The position numbers and the translations under genes are program-made. Of a stretch of 64,000 bases of DNA, positions 17,601-24,539 are shown piece after piece. The notes below the pieces were generated by a model. The model made no database searches and was not told the origin of the DNA. It was given only the letters and a program-made list of their open reading frames with translations. The stretch's first letter is position 1. Every line of letters starts with the position of its first letter. Source of the stretch: Palleronia marisminoris (GTDB lineage Bacteria; Pseudomonadota; Alphaproteobacteria; Rhodobacterales; Rhodobacteraceae); the NCBI RefSeq assembly GCF_900172315.1, contig NZ_FWFV01000001.1:186001-250000 (forward strand). Reading direction: 5' to 3'.

Positions 17601-17735
17601 CAGATGGACTTCCTCTCCCATCTCGGATGCGACGACGTGCAAGGCTTCTACCTCTGCCGGCCCGGAAGCGCAGCCGACATCGAACCGTTCCTGTCGCGGT
17701 CGGCCGTTCCGGCCAGGTCGGCTGCAGCGGGCTAA
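14646..17735 (+). CDS. MASE1-PAS-PAS-GGDEF-EAL c-di-GMP signalling protein
   Basis: A 1029-residue membrane protein. Residues 1-310 hold about eight membrane helices of MASE1 type (SPVWPAAGVGVAGLL, LIGRLAAAFV). Two PAS domains follow (about 330-450 and 470-595, the second with HPDDRARRD and DGNWIWVRSFA, PAS_3 style). The GGDEF motif is intact at 676-680 with an RTGD inhibitory site before it. The EAL domain is intact: EAL at 804-806, an NVS Asn, EFTE, DDFGIGYSS, KIKID and AEGVET are all present. The protein could therefore both make and degrade c-di-GMP. The GTG at 14646 is chosen because AAGGA precedes it. Confidence 0.93.
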   Translation: MNTPASVDIAPLLLSTAGSVLAIAVFLALISLGRKRIKKRSVLLWSRGVALFAAYWMTAVLGLQWASVSGAGSPVWPAAGVGVAGLLLGGWRLWPAILIGRLAAAFVTGSDQPIWAEVLIASANTGAAVVAVLILKGWRPADLRLTAMQDVVRLTLAIAAGAAMAAVVGTGVLAFSSELDPRRAIQICFGWWLGNSSGALLVAPIMLTWSYPAAWRMSGRQWLGLVGLLATAALVSHEIFFEHRFTVLRTWYVYPILIWIAVSYRVSGVALALMIVSTAAIWSATIGAGAFATITASALAQVVLAQQFAVITSVAALVLAAAADERRGLEALRHHEARESSIADTAVDPIMVINDRGIIVFCNPAAVRAFGYDRSEMLGQNVSLLMPDPHRSAHDGYLEEYVRTGEARTIGVGRQVEGRRKDGSTFPIDLSVAEWQAGGSRFFTGIMRDQTERVQADNAVRSSERRMSIAIEASGGAIYEQTIPASSDIYVSPQLRDMFGYDEFPVTAEQFDEWVSDQVHPDDRARRDVLREEFLAGREQRFEVELRMRHADGNWIWVRSFAQAIERDGDGRVRRLSGMLIDITERKLAESQVEHLARHDVLTGLSNRSVFADQLVEATQQADVGTSCAALILLDLDDFKSINDTHGHPVGDSILRLVTERLTSSIRTGDSVARLGGDEFAIVVPNARSREGVAELAQRLRHALAQPASINGMELEVSASLGFALYPDDAGTVDLLMRHADLALYEAKKNGRGRVCSFQPELEAAATHHVQVETALRQGIRNNELMLHYQPQVNVETGQVHCVEALVRWCRDGTMIAPDDFIRTAERSNLIRTLGAWVIREACRQQALWRADGIDVKIAVNVSAAEASAEDYVTNLDRAVAEFGVPSETLELEFTEGFLMDPESKQVQSFLRACEARGITLAIDDFGIGYSSLSYLARLPISKIKIDRSFLSEIDLPDEALIEAVVTLGRRLNKRVVAEGVETKAQMDFLSHLGCDDVQGFYLCRPGSAADIEPFLSRSAVPARSAAAG

Positions 17736-17764
17736 ACCACGCCGGGCTTCAGCGCGGGTGTTTT

Positions 17765-17797
17765 GGACGGGCTCGCCTAAAGTGGGGGAACCCGTCC
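17765..17797 (-). terminator. Weak hairpin after the small lipoprotein gene
   Basis: GGACGGG pairs with CCCGTCC across a 19-base loop. On the minus strand the distal arm is followed by AAAA rather than a T-run, so termination efficiency is doubtful; on the plus strand it lies 30 bp after the c-di-GMP gene. It is the only stem-loop candidate between these convergent genes. Confidence 0.35.
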
Positions 17798-17810
17798 GGG
17801 GGCTATCGCC

Positions 17811-17936
17811 TCAATCCTCGACTTCCTCGACCTCTTCCGCGCCGACACCCTCGACGTCTTCGGCTTCCTCTTCCTGGCAGGCCGCGAGGCCGAGAACCAT
17901 GGAAAGAGCGACGATCGGGATCATTCGGATAGTCAT
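17811..17936 (-). CDS. Tiny acidic lipoprotein (41 aa)
   Basis: The 41-residue product has an Arg followed by a hydrophobic stretch and a lipobox (LAAC at residues 17-20), so it should be cleaved to about 22 residues and lipidated at Cys20. The mature peptide is extremely acidic, roughly 11 Glu or Asp in 21 residues with no Lys or Arg. A strong GAGGAG site lies eight bases before the ATG at 17936. In size and lipobox it recalls entericidin-like peptides, but the acidic tail does not match those I know. It lies between two unrelated genes and no function can be assigned. Confidence 0.7.
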   Translation of the reverse strand: MTIRMIPIVALSMVLGLAACQEEEAEDVEGVGAEEVEEVED

Positions 17937-18275
17937 GCGAGTCTCCTCATGCAGTTTTCGCAGGCCCTTCCAGACCCGGCCAACCGCTACCCCGCCTCAG
18001 CGCAGGGCAAGGGTTGGCGGGCAGCAAGATAGCCTCGTCGAATGCTGCGGCCACAGCACGCCGGGCGTCGGCTCGTCTCCGCTCATGGGGTCGCAGCGAT
18101 GAGCGGTCGCTCACTCACGAGACCGCGCTACGCGGCTCAGCGGCTTGGGGATCGCGCGCCGAGACCGCCCCCCGCCGCACGCACTGGAACGCCCGGAAAT
18201 GAAGCGCAGTACCGTCACTTGTCACGACGCAAGGAACCGGCGACGGTGGGTCGACACAACTTTCACGAGGATCCG
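17937..18275. other. Divergent intergenic region with no recognised feature
   Basis: This 339-bp stretch separates the tiny lipoprotein (minus) from the secreted hydrolase (plus) and must hold both promoters. Apart from a short GAGCG/CGCTC dyad near 18103-18114 and a GAGG site before 18276, I see no clear regulatory element or coding sequence. Confidence 0.5.
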
Positions 18276-19559
18276 ATGAAACATCTTGCACCTGTGATTG
18301 CGGGACTTCTGCTGGCGACGCCCGCCGCGGCCCAGAACCCGATCGACCGGATCCGGCCCGACGCGCCCGAGCTTGCGCCCTATGGCGAGACCGTCACCGG
18401 CGTGCGAACGCTGACCTTCACCAACGAGGACCAGATCGACGTCCCGGCCGCGACCGAGGATGCCGAGCCGACCACGACCGACCGCGAGATCACCGTCGAG
18501 GTCTGGTACCCCGCTTCCGCCGATGCCGAGCAGGGCGAGACCTATGCGACGGTCCTGCGCGACGGCCAGACCGAGACCACGCTGACCGGCCGCGCCGCGC
18601 GCGACGCCGCGCCGGCGGACGGGCAATACCCGTTGATCATCCTGTCCCACGGCTATCCCGGCAACCGCTTCCTGCTCAGCCACCTGGGCGAGAACCTCGC
18701 CTCAAAAGGCTACGTCGTGGGGTCGATCGACCACCCCGACAGCACGTATTCCGATCAGGGCGCGTTCGCTTCGACCCTCGTCAACCGGCCGGTAGACCAG
18801 GCCTTCGTCCTCGACAGCCTCGCGGAGCTCGACGGCGATCTCGGCGCGAGCATCGACGCCAGTCGCACCGGCGTGGTCGGCTACTCGATGGGAGGATACG
18901 GCGCGCTCATCTTCGGCGGCGCGGGCGTGACGAAAGAGGCTGCCACGACAGGACGTTACGCGCCACCGCAGGACCTGCTGAGCCGCAACGTCGCCGGCAC
19001 CGAGTCCCACGAGGCACTTCTCGACGACCGTGTCGCCGCGGTCATCGCGATCGGGCCGTGGGGCCACAACCGGGACTTCTGGGATGCCGAGACCCTTGCC
19101 GGGTTCCGCGAGCCGCTGCTGCTGATCGCAGGCAGCGCGGACGACGTCTCCGGATACGGCGCGATCCGCCAGATCTTCGAGGGCACGACGAGCGTCGACC
19201 GCCACCTGCTGACATTCGAGAACGCCGGTCACAACGCCGCCGCCCCGATGCCCGCCCCCGAGGAAAGCTGGCAGGCGGCCCCAGGCGCCGAATCCACCTC
19301 CTTCCCGCATTACGCGGACCCGGTCTGGGACACGACGCGCATGAACAACATCCTCACGCATTTCGCGACCGCGTTCTTCGACCAGCACCTCAAGGGCGAC
19401 GCCGAGCGCGGCCGCTACCTCGATCTGGTCGAGTCGGCCGAGGATGGTGTCTGGTCCGTCGGCGACGACGACACGCCAACCGCGGAGCACACCTATTGGA
19501 CCGGCTTCGGCGAGGGCACGGCCCGCGGTCTGCGGCTGGAGTTCCAGGCGGCGCAGTGA
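18276..19559 (+). CDS. Secreted alpha/beta hydrolase (dienelactone hydrolase / PAF-acetylhydrolase-like)
   Basis: A 427-residue exported hydrolase with a signal peptide of about 20 residues (TPAAAQ). The fold markers are YPLIILSHGYPGNRF (oxyanion-loop region, near residue 118), a nucleophile elbow GYSMGGYG with the catalytic Ser near residue 204, a late Asp in LLLIAGSADDVSGYG and a likely catalytic His in FENAGHNAAAP. The layout matches predicted dienelactone hydrolases and the PAF-acetylhydrolase isoform II group, which cleave short esters. Substrate unknown. The ATG at 18276 has GAGG before it; the frame is open further upstream but without a signal peptide. It appears monocistronic. Confidence 0.82.
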   Translation: MKHLAPVIAGLLLATPAAAQNPIDRIRPDAPELAPYGETVTGVRTLTFTNEDQIDVPAATEDAEPTTTDREITVEVWYPASADAEQGETYATVLRDGQTETTLTGRAARDAAPADGQYPLIILSHGYPGNRFLLSHLGENLASKGYVVGSIDHPDSTYSDQGAFASTLVNRPVDQAFVLDSLAELDGDLGASIDASRTGVVGYSMGGYGALIFGGAGVTKEAATTGRYAPPQDLLSRNVAGTESHEALLDDRVAAVIAIGPWGHNRDFWDAETLAGFREPLLLIAGSADDVSGYGAIRQIFEGTTSVDRHLLTFENAGHNAAAPMPAPEESWQAAPGAESTSFPHYADPVWDTTRMNNILTHFATAFFDQHLKGDAERGRYLDLVESAEDGVWSVGDDDTPTAEHTYWTGFGEGTARGLRLEFQAAQ

Positions 19560-19686
19560 TCGGCGGCGGCCCGCGTCGCGGTCTGAAGCGCGCGCCGCGA
19601 GGTTCCGGCGAGCAACGTCGTAAACGCGATGTAAATCATTTCCCGAGAGGGTCCCCGGGCTGATCCGATCTCAGAACGGGGTTGTC

Positions 19687-20490
19687 ATGGTTTACCACCT
19701 GCGTCGCCTTGCGCTTCTCGTGGCGTTCACGATTGCCGCGGCGGGCGCGCACGCGCAGGGCTACTCGCTTCTGACCGGGCAGGGTCTCCGCCCGGCGCAG
19801 GACAGGGAAAGCGCCGTCAGCATGTGGGGCGCCGAACTGCAGCCCCTCGTCGAACGTGCGGAATCCGGCTCGGAAGCCATCATGCGCACCAGCGCCCAGA
19901 GCCTCTTCGTCGATCAGCACGAGCGCGGATTCTTCGCCCCCCTGGCCGAGCGTATCGACCCGCGGAACGGACGCCGCAGTTCCCGGTCCTACGCAAGGTT
20001 GGGCGCCGGCGACCCCGAGGCCGCGATGGTCCGCCACCTGATCGCCGATGCCGAAGCCGGTCCCGCCGGCTACGACGCCGTCCAGCACGGCGCCCGCCGC
20101 AAGCCGTCCGGCCGCCCGACCGACCTGACCCTGGGCGAGATCTTCGCCTGGATCGACGCGACCCCCGGTCAGCCCCACGCCATCGGCCGCTACCAGTTCA
20201 TCCCCTCGACCCTGGCGCGCTTGGTGACGATCCTCGACGCCGGACCCAACGACCGCTTCACGCCCGATCTGCAGGACCGGATGGCGGACATCCTGCTCGA
20301 GGATGCCGGGTTCAGCGCCTATCGCGCCGGCGAGATCACGCGCACTGCCTTCATGAACAACCTTGCCAAGATCTGGGCGGGCTTCCCGAACTCGTCCGGA
20401 CGCTCCCACTATCACGGCTACGCGGGCAACTCCGCCACGATGTCCTGGGCGAGTTTCGAAAGCGAGATGGACCAGATCTTCCGCGGCTAA
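19687..20490 (+). CDS. Secreted muramidase-like protein
   Basis: A 267-residue exported protein with a signal peptide of about 24 residues (AAAGAHAQ). The central region ([18 protein letters not shown], then [14 protein letters not shown] and [17 protein letters not shown]) resembles the catalytic core of phage-type lysozyme-like glycoside hydrolases, in which a Glu in the AEAG segment is the likely acid and [10 protein letters not shown] is a typical conserved stretch. It should cut peptidoglycan in the periplasm or outside the cell. No lysis genes are nearby, so it looks like a housekeeping or remodelling enzyme. Its TAA stop overlaps the rlmE stop, and both lie in the loop of a hairpin. 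Confidence 0.7.
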   Translation: MVYHLRRLALLVAFTIAAAGAHAQGYSLLTGQGLRPAQDRESAVSMWGAELQPLVERAESGSEAIMRTSAQSLFVDQHERGFFAPLAERIDPRNGRRSSRSYARLGAGDPEAAMVRHLIADAEAGPAGYDAVQHGARRKPSGRPTDLTLGEIFAWIDATPGQPHAIGRYQFIPSTLARLVTILDAGPNDRFTPDLQDRMADILLEDAGFSAYRAGEITRTAFMNNLAKIWAGFPNSSGRSHYHGYAGNSATMSWASFESEMDQIFRG

Positions 20491-20499
20491 CCGCGGAAG
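20478..20499. terminator. Bidirectional hairpin whose loop is the two overlapping stop codons
   Basis: CTTCCGCGG (20478-20486) and CCGCGGAAG (20491-20499) form a perfect 9-bp stem around the loop CTAA (20487-20490). The loop is exactly the overlap between TAA of the muramidase-like gene (plus) and TAG of rlmE (minus). Each arm encodes the last codons of one gene, so both proteins end Phe-Arg-Gly. There is no T-run on either side. Confidence 0.75.
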
Positions 20500-21188
20500 C
20501 CCTGCGCGATCACGAATTTTTCGGAGGAATCCGACCGGCTCGACGGCGGCTTGACGTTCGCCACCTTGTCGAAGCGGCGCTTCAACTCAGCCTGCAGGCT
20601 GTCCTCGGCCCCGCCCTGAAGCACCTTGGCCACGAAGGTGCCGCCCTCGACCAGCACGTCGAAGGCAAGCTCTGCCGCTGCCTCGCACAGGGCGACGATC
20701 CTGTTGTGGTCCGTCTGCTTGTGCCCGGAGGACGAGGCCGCCATGTCCGACATCACGACATCCGCCGGACCGCCGAGCCATTCCTTGACCAGGTCGTCCG
20801 CGCCCGGCTCCATGAAGTCGAGCTGGTGGATCTCGGCGCCCGCGATCGGCTCGACCTCCTGCAGATCCACTCCGATCACGCGGCCCTGCGGCTTGCCCGC
20901 GCGCGATCCGTCGGAGTTGACGCGCGGCACCGCCACCTGGCACCAGCCGCCGGGTGCGCAACCCAGGTCGACGACCCGCGCACCCGGGCGCAGGAATTCG
21001 TACTTGTCGTCAAGCTCCATGATCTTGAACGCCGCGCGGCCGCGGAATCCTTCGTCCTTCGCGCGCTTGACGTAAGGGTCGTTCAACTGCCGCTGCAGCC
21101 ACCGGGTGGATGACAGCCGCCGCCCGCGCGCCGTCTTGACCTTGACCGTCAGGTCGCGTTGCCCGCGTCCACTTGTTTTCTTCGCCAT
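20487..21188 (-). CDS. rlmE: 23S rRNA 2'-O-methyltransferase RlmE (FtsJ/RrmJ)
   Basis: A 233-residue SAM-dependent enzyme that methylates the ribose of U2552 (E. coli numbering) in the 23S rRNA A-loop during late large-subunit assembly. The SAM motif DLGCAPGGW and the K-D-K-E catalytic residues are recognisable ([30 protein letters not shown]). The basic N-terminus ([18 protein letters not shown]) suits RNA binding. The ATG at 21188 is preceded by AGGAGG; an upstream in-frame ATG is ignored. It is the second gene after the Ppx/GppA phosphatase on the same strand, 58 bp downstream. Confidence 0.95.
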   Translation of the reverse strand: MAKKTSGRGQRDLTVKVKTARGRRLSSTRWLQRQLNDPYVKRAKDEGFRGRAAFKIMELDDKYEFLRPGARVVDLGCAPGGWCQVAVPRVNSDGSRAGKPQGRVIGVDLQEVEPIAGAEIHQLDFMEPGADDLVKEWLGGPADVVMSDMAASSSGHKQTDHNRIVALCEAAAELAFDVLVEGGTFVAKVLQGGAEDSLQAELKRRFDKVANVKPPSSRSDSSEKFVIAQGFRG

Positions 21189-21246
21189 GATCGGGCCTCC
21201 TGCCCGTCCACTTACGCCGCCTGCCCGCGCGCACAAGAGGATCCGC

Positions 21247-22362
21247 TCAGTAAGGGCCGTCCTCGAGCACGCCGTCAGCTGACATCTGCGCGTAAAGCAG
21301 TCCCTCGCGCAGACCGCGATCGGCCACCGACAGCCGGTCCGTCGGCCAGACCCGAAGCAGCGCCTGCAGGATCGCCGAGCCCGACATGATCAGCGCCTGC
21401 CGGTCCCGACCGATGCGCGGATCCCGCCGCCGCCCTTCGGGGCCGAGGGTCAGGTAGCTGCGGATCACGGCGTCGATCTGGTCCGAGGTCATACGGAGCC
21501 CGTCCACGCGATTGCGGTCGTAGCGCTTCAGCCCCAGATGGCTGGCCGCCACCGTCGTCACGGTGCCCGAGGTGCCGATGATCTGGAACCCCTCGCGCGC
21601 CTGCTCGCTGGCGTAAGGCGCGAAGGTCACGAGGTTTTCCTCAAAATACCAGCTCATCAGGGCGAACCGGGCGGCGTCGTTCTTCACGTCGTCGAACTGC
21701 TCGCGCAGCGTCGCGACACCCAGCGGCACGCTGATCCAGTCCACGACGCGAGCCGCCGGAAAGGGAGAGCCATCCGCGGGCTTGAACCCAGCATGAAGGC
21801 GCATGATGGCGCGCGGCCGGTCGTGGCGGGGGACGCGTGTGATGTCGATCCACACAAGCTCGGTCGAGCCGCCGCCGATATCCACGACCAGAAGCTGCTC
21901 GGTCATCGTCGAGACGAGCGGCGCGCACGAGATCACCGCCAGACGCGCCTCTTCCTCGGGCGCGATGATCTCGAGCGCGAGGCCGGTCTCCCGCCGCACC
22001 GTGTCGATGAACGAACGCGCGTTGCTGGCGCGCCGGCAGGCCTCGGTCGCGACGAGGCGCATCCGGCTGACCCTGCGGCGGTCGATCTTGGACCGGCAGA
22101 TCTTGATCGCCTGGATCGTCCGCTCCATCGAGGCGAGGCTCAGCCGCCCCGTCGTCTCGAGCCCCTGCCCCAGCTGGACGGATTTCGAGAACGAGTCGAC
22201 CACGTGGAACTGGTTGCCCTTGGGTTGGGCAATCAGCATGCGGCACGAATTCGTGCCGAGATCGAGCGCCGCATAAAGCGACGCCGGATCGGGTCTGTCG
22301 GTGCGCTGCGGCTCGACCGGCTTCGGGAACGCGCCCGCACCTATGGGACGCTTGGGCGTCAT
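21247..22362 (-). CDS. Ppx/GppA family phosphatase
   Basis: A 371-residue ASKHA-fold exopolyphosphatase / pppGpp phosphatase. Phosphate motif 1 ([12 protein letters not shown]), phosphate motif 2 ([13 protein letters not shown]), the EEEARLA segment with the catalytic Glu, and GTSGTVTT are all present. The ATG at 22362 has GGAGGG six bases upstream; a TTG five codons earlier overlaps that site and is rejected. Whether it prefers polyphosphate or pppGpp is not visible. The pairing with rlmE is commonly seen in related genomes, and the two may be co-transcribed. Confidence 0.9.
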   Translation of the reverse strand: MTPKRPIGAGAFPKPVEPQRTDRPDPASLYAALDLGTNSCRMLIAQPKGNQFHVVDSFSKSVQLGQGLETTGRLSLASMERTIQAIKICRSKIDRRRVSRMRLVATEACRRASNARSFIDTVRRETGLALEIIAPEEEARLAVISCAPLVSTMTEQLLVVDIGGGSTELVWIDITRVPRHDRPRAIMRLHAGFKPADGSPFPAARVVDWISVPLGVATLREQFDDVKNDAARFALMSWYFEENLVTFAPYASEQAREGFQIIGTSGTVTTVAASHLGLKRYDRNRVDGLRMTSDQIDAVIRSYLTLGPEGRRRDPRIGRDRQALIMSGSAILQALLRVWPTDRLSVADRGLREGLLYAQMSADGVLEDGPY

Positions 22363-22596
22363 TTCGTCGCCCTCCAATCGGTTGACTCGAACCTATGCAT
22401 CAGCCCCACGCGAGGCAAGCGTTGTGTCCGGGCGGCCTCAAGATGATGATGAGCCAAATGACCAAGCCCCCACATGGCGCAATCCCGCACAACCGGTTAG
22501 ACGTTGCGTCGCTGCAGACCGACATTACGTCGAAAAACGGCATGGAGCGCGGCGAGGGGCCGCGTATCGGATAGCGAACGGACTGGAGGCGTCGAA

Positions 22597-22893
22597 ATGG
22601 CCGAGATCACCATCGTCTACTGGCGGGACATCCCCGCGCAGGTGATCGCCGGCAAGGGCCGCAAGGGGGTGAAGATCCCCCTGCCCGAACGGTTCGAACA
22701 AGCCATAGACCGCGCCGCGATGAAGTCCGGCGCCGCCGGAACCGACGACTACCTGGCCGAATGGCACAAGGGCGCGCCCGTCACGGTCGAAGGGTCGGAC
22801 GAAGAGGCCGCGCGACGTGCCGCCGACGAGATCGACACAACCTACGACCCCGAGCGTCTGCGCACCCTCATCGCCAATGACGGCCGGGCGTGA
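22597..22893 (+). CDS. Small conserved protein of the 'virulence factor' (CvfC-like) family
   Basis: A 98-residue soluble protein beginning MAEITIVYWRDIPAQVIAGKG, with KGVKIPLPERFEQAIDRAA following. Such proteins are annotated generically as a virulence factor after a staphylococcal homologue, but their biochemical role is unknown. In Rhodobacteraceae I associate the gene with one-carbon and methyltetrahydrofolate genes, as here. GGAGG lies eight bases before the ATG. It heads a four-gene run (22597-26552) with seven bases to the HAD gene. Confidence 0.7.
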   Translation: MAEITIVYWRDIPAQVIAGKGRKGVKIPLPERFEQAIDRAAMKSGAAGTDDYLAEWHKGAPVTVEGSDEEAARRAADEIDTTYDPERLRTLIANDGRA

Positions 22894-22900
22894 CTGCACG

Positions 22901-23560
22901 ATGACCCTCGCTTTCCTCTTCGACCTCGACGGGACGCTGATCCACTCGGACCCGATCCACGCGACCGTCTTCGTCGAGCTTTTCGCCGAACACGGGGTGC
23001 AGATCGACGAAGCCCACTACTACGACAACATCCACGGCCGCCTGAACGATGACATCTTCGGCGACGCCTTCCCCGGCACCGATCCCCGCGCCATGGCCGA
23101 CGAGAAAGAGGCCCGCTTCCGCGCCCGCCTCGGGTCCGAGGCATCGCCGGTGGCCGGGCTGTTGCCGCTTCTCGACCGGATCGCCGCCGAAGGCTGGGGC
23201 TCGGCCATTGTCACCAACGCCCCCCGCGCCAATGCCGAGGCGATGCTGGCCGCGCTCGGCCTTGCCGACCGCTTCGACACCATCGTCGTGGCCGATGAGC
23301 TGGCGCGGGGCAAGCCGGACCCGTTGCCCTACCAGATCGCGCTCGACCGGCTCGGCGCCACCGCCTCGCGCGCCCTCGCGTTCGAGGACAGCCCCTCGGG
23401 CGTCACCGCCGCCACCCGCGCAGGGATTCCGACGCTGGGCCTGCGCTCGTCCCTGTCCCACGACCGACTGTTAGAAGCCGGCGCCGTGGCCACGCTCGCC
23501 GATTTCTCCGATCCCGCGCTCGCGCCCTGGATCGACCGCATCACCAAGGAGACGACATGA
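22901..23560 (+). CDS. HAD-superfamily hydrolase (phosphoglycolate-phosphatase-like)
   Basis: A 219-residue haloacid-dehalogenase-type phosphatase with all four motifs: FLFDLDGTL (nucleophile Asp), VTNAPR (Thr), ARGKPDPLPY (Lys) and FEDSPSG (acidic pair). The cap is the alpha-helical C1 type found in phosphoglycolate phosphatase and beta-phosphoglucomutase. The substrate is not predictable. Its stop overlaps the start of the methyltransferase gene (ATGA), so it may serve housekeeping or metabolite repair in the same pathway. Confidence 0.85.
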   Translation: MTLAFLFDLDGTLIHSDPIHATVFVELFAEHGVQIDEAHYYDNIHGRLNDDIFGDAFPGTDPRAMADEKEARFRARLGSEASPVAGLLPLLDRIAAEGWGSAIVTNAPRANAEAMLAALGLADRFDTIVVADELARGKPDPLPYQIALDRLGATASRALAFEDSPSGVTAATRAGIPTLGLRSSLSHDRLLEAGAVATLADFSDPALAPWIDRITKETT

Positions 23561-24516
23561 CCCGCACCGTTCTCGAGTCGCAAACGAAGACCGTCACGAT
23601 CGGCTTCGACGAGCCGTTCTGCGTCATCGGCGAACGCATCAACCCCACGGGTCGCAAGAAGCTCGCCGCCGAGCTCGAGGCTGGCGACTTCTCGACCGTC
23701 GAACGGGACGCGCTTGAACAGGTGGCTTGCGGGGCGATGGTCCTCGATGTGAACGCGGGCGTCGTCTACAACTCGAACCCCAACCCGAACGAGACCGAGC
23801 CGCCGCTCATGCGCAAGATGATCGAGCTGGTTCAGGGCCTCGTGGACGTCCCGCTTTGCATCGACAGCTCCGTCCCCGGCGCGCTGGAAACGGGCCTGTC
23901 GATCGCCAAGGGCCGCCCGCTGGTCAACTCGGTCACGGGCGAGGAAGAGCGGCTCGAGGCGATCCTGCCGCTCATCAAGAAGTACAACGTGCCGGTCGTG
24001 GCGATCTCGAACGACGACACGGGGATCAGCGAAGACCCCGACGTGCGCTTCGCCGTCGCGAAGAAGATCGTCCAGCACGCCGCCGATTACGGCATCCCGG
24101 CGCATGACATCGTGGTCGACCCGCTGGTGATGCCGGTGGGCGCCATGGGCACCGCCGGGCAGCAGGTCTTCACCCTCGTCCGCCGTCTGCGCGACGAGCT
24201 TGGGGTGAACACCACCTGCGGCGCATCGAACATCTCGTTCGGGCTGCCGCATCGCCACGGGATCAACGCCGCGTTCCTTCCCATGGCCATCGGCGCCGGC
24301 ATGACCAGCGCCATCATGAACCCCGTCCGCGTCGTCGAGATGGAGGCGATCCGCGCCGCCAACTTCCTGATGAACCACGACCCGAACGGCAGCGAGTGGA
24401 TCAAGTTCTCCCGCGTGCTCGACGCGGTCGAGGCCGGCACGCCCTTCGCCGAGGCGGCCAAGGCCTCGTCCGACGCCGGATCGGGCCGCGGCAGTCGCCG
24501 CCGGCGCCGCGAGTGA
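23557..24516 (+). CDS. Methyltetrahydrofolate:corrinoid methyltransferase (pterin-binding domain protein)
   Basis: A 319-residue TIM-barrel protein of the pterin-binding family, equivalent to the methyltetrahydrofolate domain of MetH or to AcsE/MeTr. Markers are FCVIGERINPTGRKK at the N-terminus, GAMVLDVNAG, the SVTGEEERLE and DDTGI segments, and CGASNISFGLPHR near the C-terminus. The last ~15 residues are a basic tail (GSGRGSRRRRRE). It transfers a methyl group between 5-methyltetrahydrofolate and a corrinoid protein. With the RamA-like protein next door it fits the split cobalamin-dependent methionine synthase described in Rhodobacterales; the other parts are not in this window. Confidence 0.88.
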   Translation: MTRTVLESQTKTVTIGFDEPFCVIGERINPTGRKKLAAELEAGDFSTVERDALEQVACGAMVLDVNAGVVYNSNPNPNETEPPLMRKMIELVQGLVDVPLCIDSSVPGALETGLSIAKGRPLVNSVTGEEERLEAILPLIKKYNVPVVAISNDDTGISEDPDVRFAVAKKIVQHAADYGIPAHDIVVDPLVMPVGAMGTAGQQVFTLVRRLRDELGVNTTCGASNISFGLPHRHGINAAFLPMAIGAGMTSAIMNPVRVVEMEAIRAANFLMNHDPNGSEWIKFSRVLDAVEAGTPFAEAAKASSDAGSGRGSRRRRRE

Positions 24517-24539
24517 GCCCCTCCCGGACCGGAAACGAC

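Noticed and set aside
22443-22574. 43-codon plus-strand ORF before the 'virulence factor' gene
   Set aside because: It has three consecutive ATGs but no ribosome binding site and no recognisable feature; it more likely is promoter and leader DNA.
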